Both the position numbers and the translations under genes were made by a program. From contig JBGPKK010000036.1 in NCBI GenBank assembly GCA_041485905.1, positions 1 to 33,810 on the forward strand: a stretch of DNA of 33,810 nt, given 5' to 3'. This stretch comes from JAHFUI01 sp041485905. GTDB lineage: Bacteria; Acidobacteriota; Vicinamibacteria; Vicinamibacterales; CAVVIG01. Shown here in pieces: positions 32,996 through 33,810 of this stretch; within the stretch, counting starts at the first letter, position 1; each line of letters opens with the position of its first letter. The notes beneath the pieces are model-generated. The model saw only the letters and a program-made list of their open reading frames with translations. It ran no database searches and was not told the origin of the DNA.

Positions 32996-33667
32996 GTGAG
33001 GGCTCCAACACGCGGCGCGACGCTGATGGTGATGGCGGCGGCGACGGCAACGCTGCTGGCGTCGTCAGCGCCGCAGAAGGCGCCGCGCCAGACGGCGTCG
33101 GATCACGAATCGTTCGACGATTTGTATCAGCGCGGCCAGCGCGCGAACGCGGGGATCAAAACACTCACCGCGCGGTTCACCGAAACGTCGACCTCGTCGT
33201 TGCTGACGCGTCCACTGGTCGCGCATGGAACGTTGGCGGTCGAGCGACCCTCGCGGGTCGTCATGCGATACACCGAGCCCGAAACGCGCACCGTCCTCAT
33301 CGACGGGAATCGCATGATCATGTCGTGGCCGGGCCGAAACATCCGCCAGGTCACCGACATCGGTGCCGCCCAGGGGCGCGTTCAGAAGTACTTCGTCAAC
33401 GGCTCCGCCGCCGAGCTGCGTGGCCAGTTCGACATTCAGGAGCAGGACAGCTCCGATCGGCCGGGGACGTTCCACGTCACGATGGTGCCCAAACGGAAAC
33501 AGATTCGGGAGGCGCTGTCGGTGTTGGACCTGTGGGTCGATCGGTCGTCGCTGTTGCTCACCGCCATGCGGATGACATTCGCGAACGGCGACACCAAGCT
33601 GATGGGGTTCGAAGAAGTCGTGCCGAATGCCCCTATCGAGCCGGGGGCATTCACAATCGATCGTTAG
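32996..33667 (+). CDS. LolA-like outer-membrane lipoprotein carrier
   Basis: A 223-residue protein from GTG 32996 (or 213 from ATG 33026). A short hydrophobic N-terminus (LMVMAAATATLLASSAPQ) serves as signal peptide. The rest is LolA-like: DDLYQRGQRANAGIKTLTARFTETSTSSLL, GTLAVERPSRVVMRYTEPETRTVLIDGNRMIMSWPGRN, GTFHVTMVPKRKQIREALSVLDLWVDRSSLLLTAMRM, and the end MGFEEVVPNAPIEPGAFTID. LolA moves lipoproteins through the periplasm. In aryl-polyene clusters a LolA-like protein is thought to carry the product to the outer membrane. Here it diverges from KS-beta and shares its promoter region, which supports that role. Confidence 0.88.
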   Translation: MRAPTRGATLMVMAAATATLLASSAPQKAPRQTASDHESFDDLYQRGQRANAGIKTLTARFTETSTSSLLTRPLVAHGTLAVERPSRVVMRYTEPETRTVLIDGNRMIMSWPGRNIRQVTDIGAAQGRVQKYFVNGSAAELRGQFDIQEQDSSDRPGTFHVTMVPKRKQIREALSVLDLWVDRSSLLLTAMRMTFANGDTKLMGFEEVVPNAPIEPGAFTIDR

Positions 33668-33703
33668 AAGCTAGTGGAGTGTCCACACTGATTTACTACC
33701 GCC

Positions 33704-33810
33704 ACGTCGGCGGTCATCGATCGGTTTTTCTCCACCAAGGCCGATGGCACCGGGCTCGGACTGCCGATCGCCCGCCAGATCGCCACAGCGCACGGAGGCT
33801 CGCTCAAGAT
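33704..33810 (+). pseudogene. Fragment of a sensor histidine kinase ATPase domain
   Basis: The frame reads VIDRFFSTKADGTGLGLPIARQ and then IATAHGGSLK, the F-box and G2 box of a HATPase_c domain, running out of the window. A stop codon lies just upstream in this frame and no start or earlier kinase motif is present within 40 nt of the LolA-like stop. This is a 5'-truncated remnant whose 3' end lies outside the window. The stretch 33668-33703 has no gene. Confidence 0.7.

Overview
The window is GC-rich, densely coding chromosomal DNA from an uncultured-type bacterium. The best guess is an acidobacterium of the Vicinamibacter type. That rests on a TIGR03435-family protein (a family expanded in soil Acidobacteria), a homodimeric-type pyruvate dehydrogenase, an Omp85-like outer-membrane protein and a LolA-like protein, which imply a diderm. 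No rRNA, tRNA or CRISPR array was seen, so the taxonomic call is an inference.

Layout. 1-5076: the end of a BaiN/HI0933-type flavoprotein, an aldehyde dehydrogenase, an MBL-fold hydrolase, a TetR regulator with its operator inside its own promoter, lipoyl synthase (lipA) and a small helical protein. 5148-10696 (minus): aceE-aceF-lpdA, the pyruvate dehydrogenase complex, close to the lipA that would lipoylate it. 10916-11617: a UdgB-type uracil-DNA glycosylase. 11951-13872: two gene cassettes with attC recombination sites, an integron-type array with no integrase in view. They carry a PD-(D/E)xK-like protein and an exported SUMF-domain protein. 14120-14685: a ribbon-helix-helix/PemK-like toxin-antitoxin pair. 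14727-19099: a glycerophosphodiesterase, then an AAA ATPase, VWA protein and LON-domain protein in one operon. 19177-20214: a YpdA-like flavin reductase.

20284-33667 looks like a biosynthetic locus. It has a flavin-dependent halogenase-like protein, and converging on it a long minus-strand gene run: KS-beta, methyltransferase, ketoreductase (frameshifted), acyl carrier protein, polysaccharide deacetylase, a 982-residue envelope protein, a PHP-domain protein and KS-alpha. Several of these overlap by 4 nt. A LolA-like gene diverges from the far end. An intact ketosynthase paired with one that has lost all catalytic residues, plus ACP, KR, methyltransferase, halogenase and LolA, resembles aryl-polyene/xanthomonadin-type type II PKS clusters. 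The halogenase/KS-alpha junction is duplicated: remnants of both gene ends flank about 1.5 kb that holds a truncated response regulator and the TIGR03435 gene.

Two themes run through the window. First, many gene boundaries carry short arrays of 7-, 8- or 9-nt tandem units, often as two inverted arms. They resemble the STRR heptamer repeats of cyanobacteria, differ in sequence from place to place, and sometimes run into genes (lpdA end, glycerophosphodiesterase end, UDG start, inside the YpdA-like and VWA genes). Second, at least seven genes have a TAnnnT -10 box 6-8 nt before the start codon, the geometry of leaderless transcripts.
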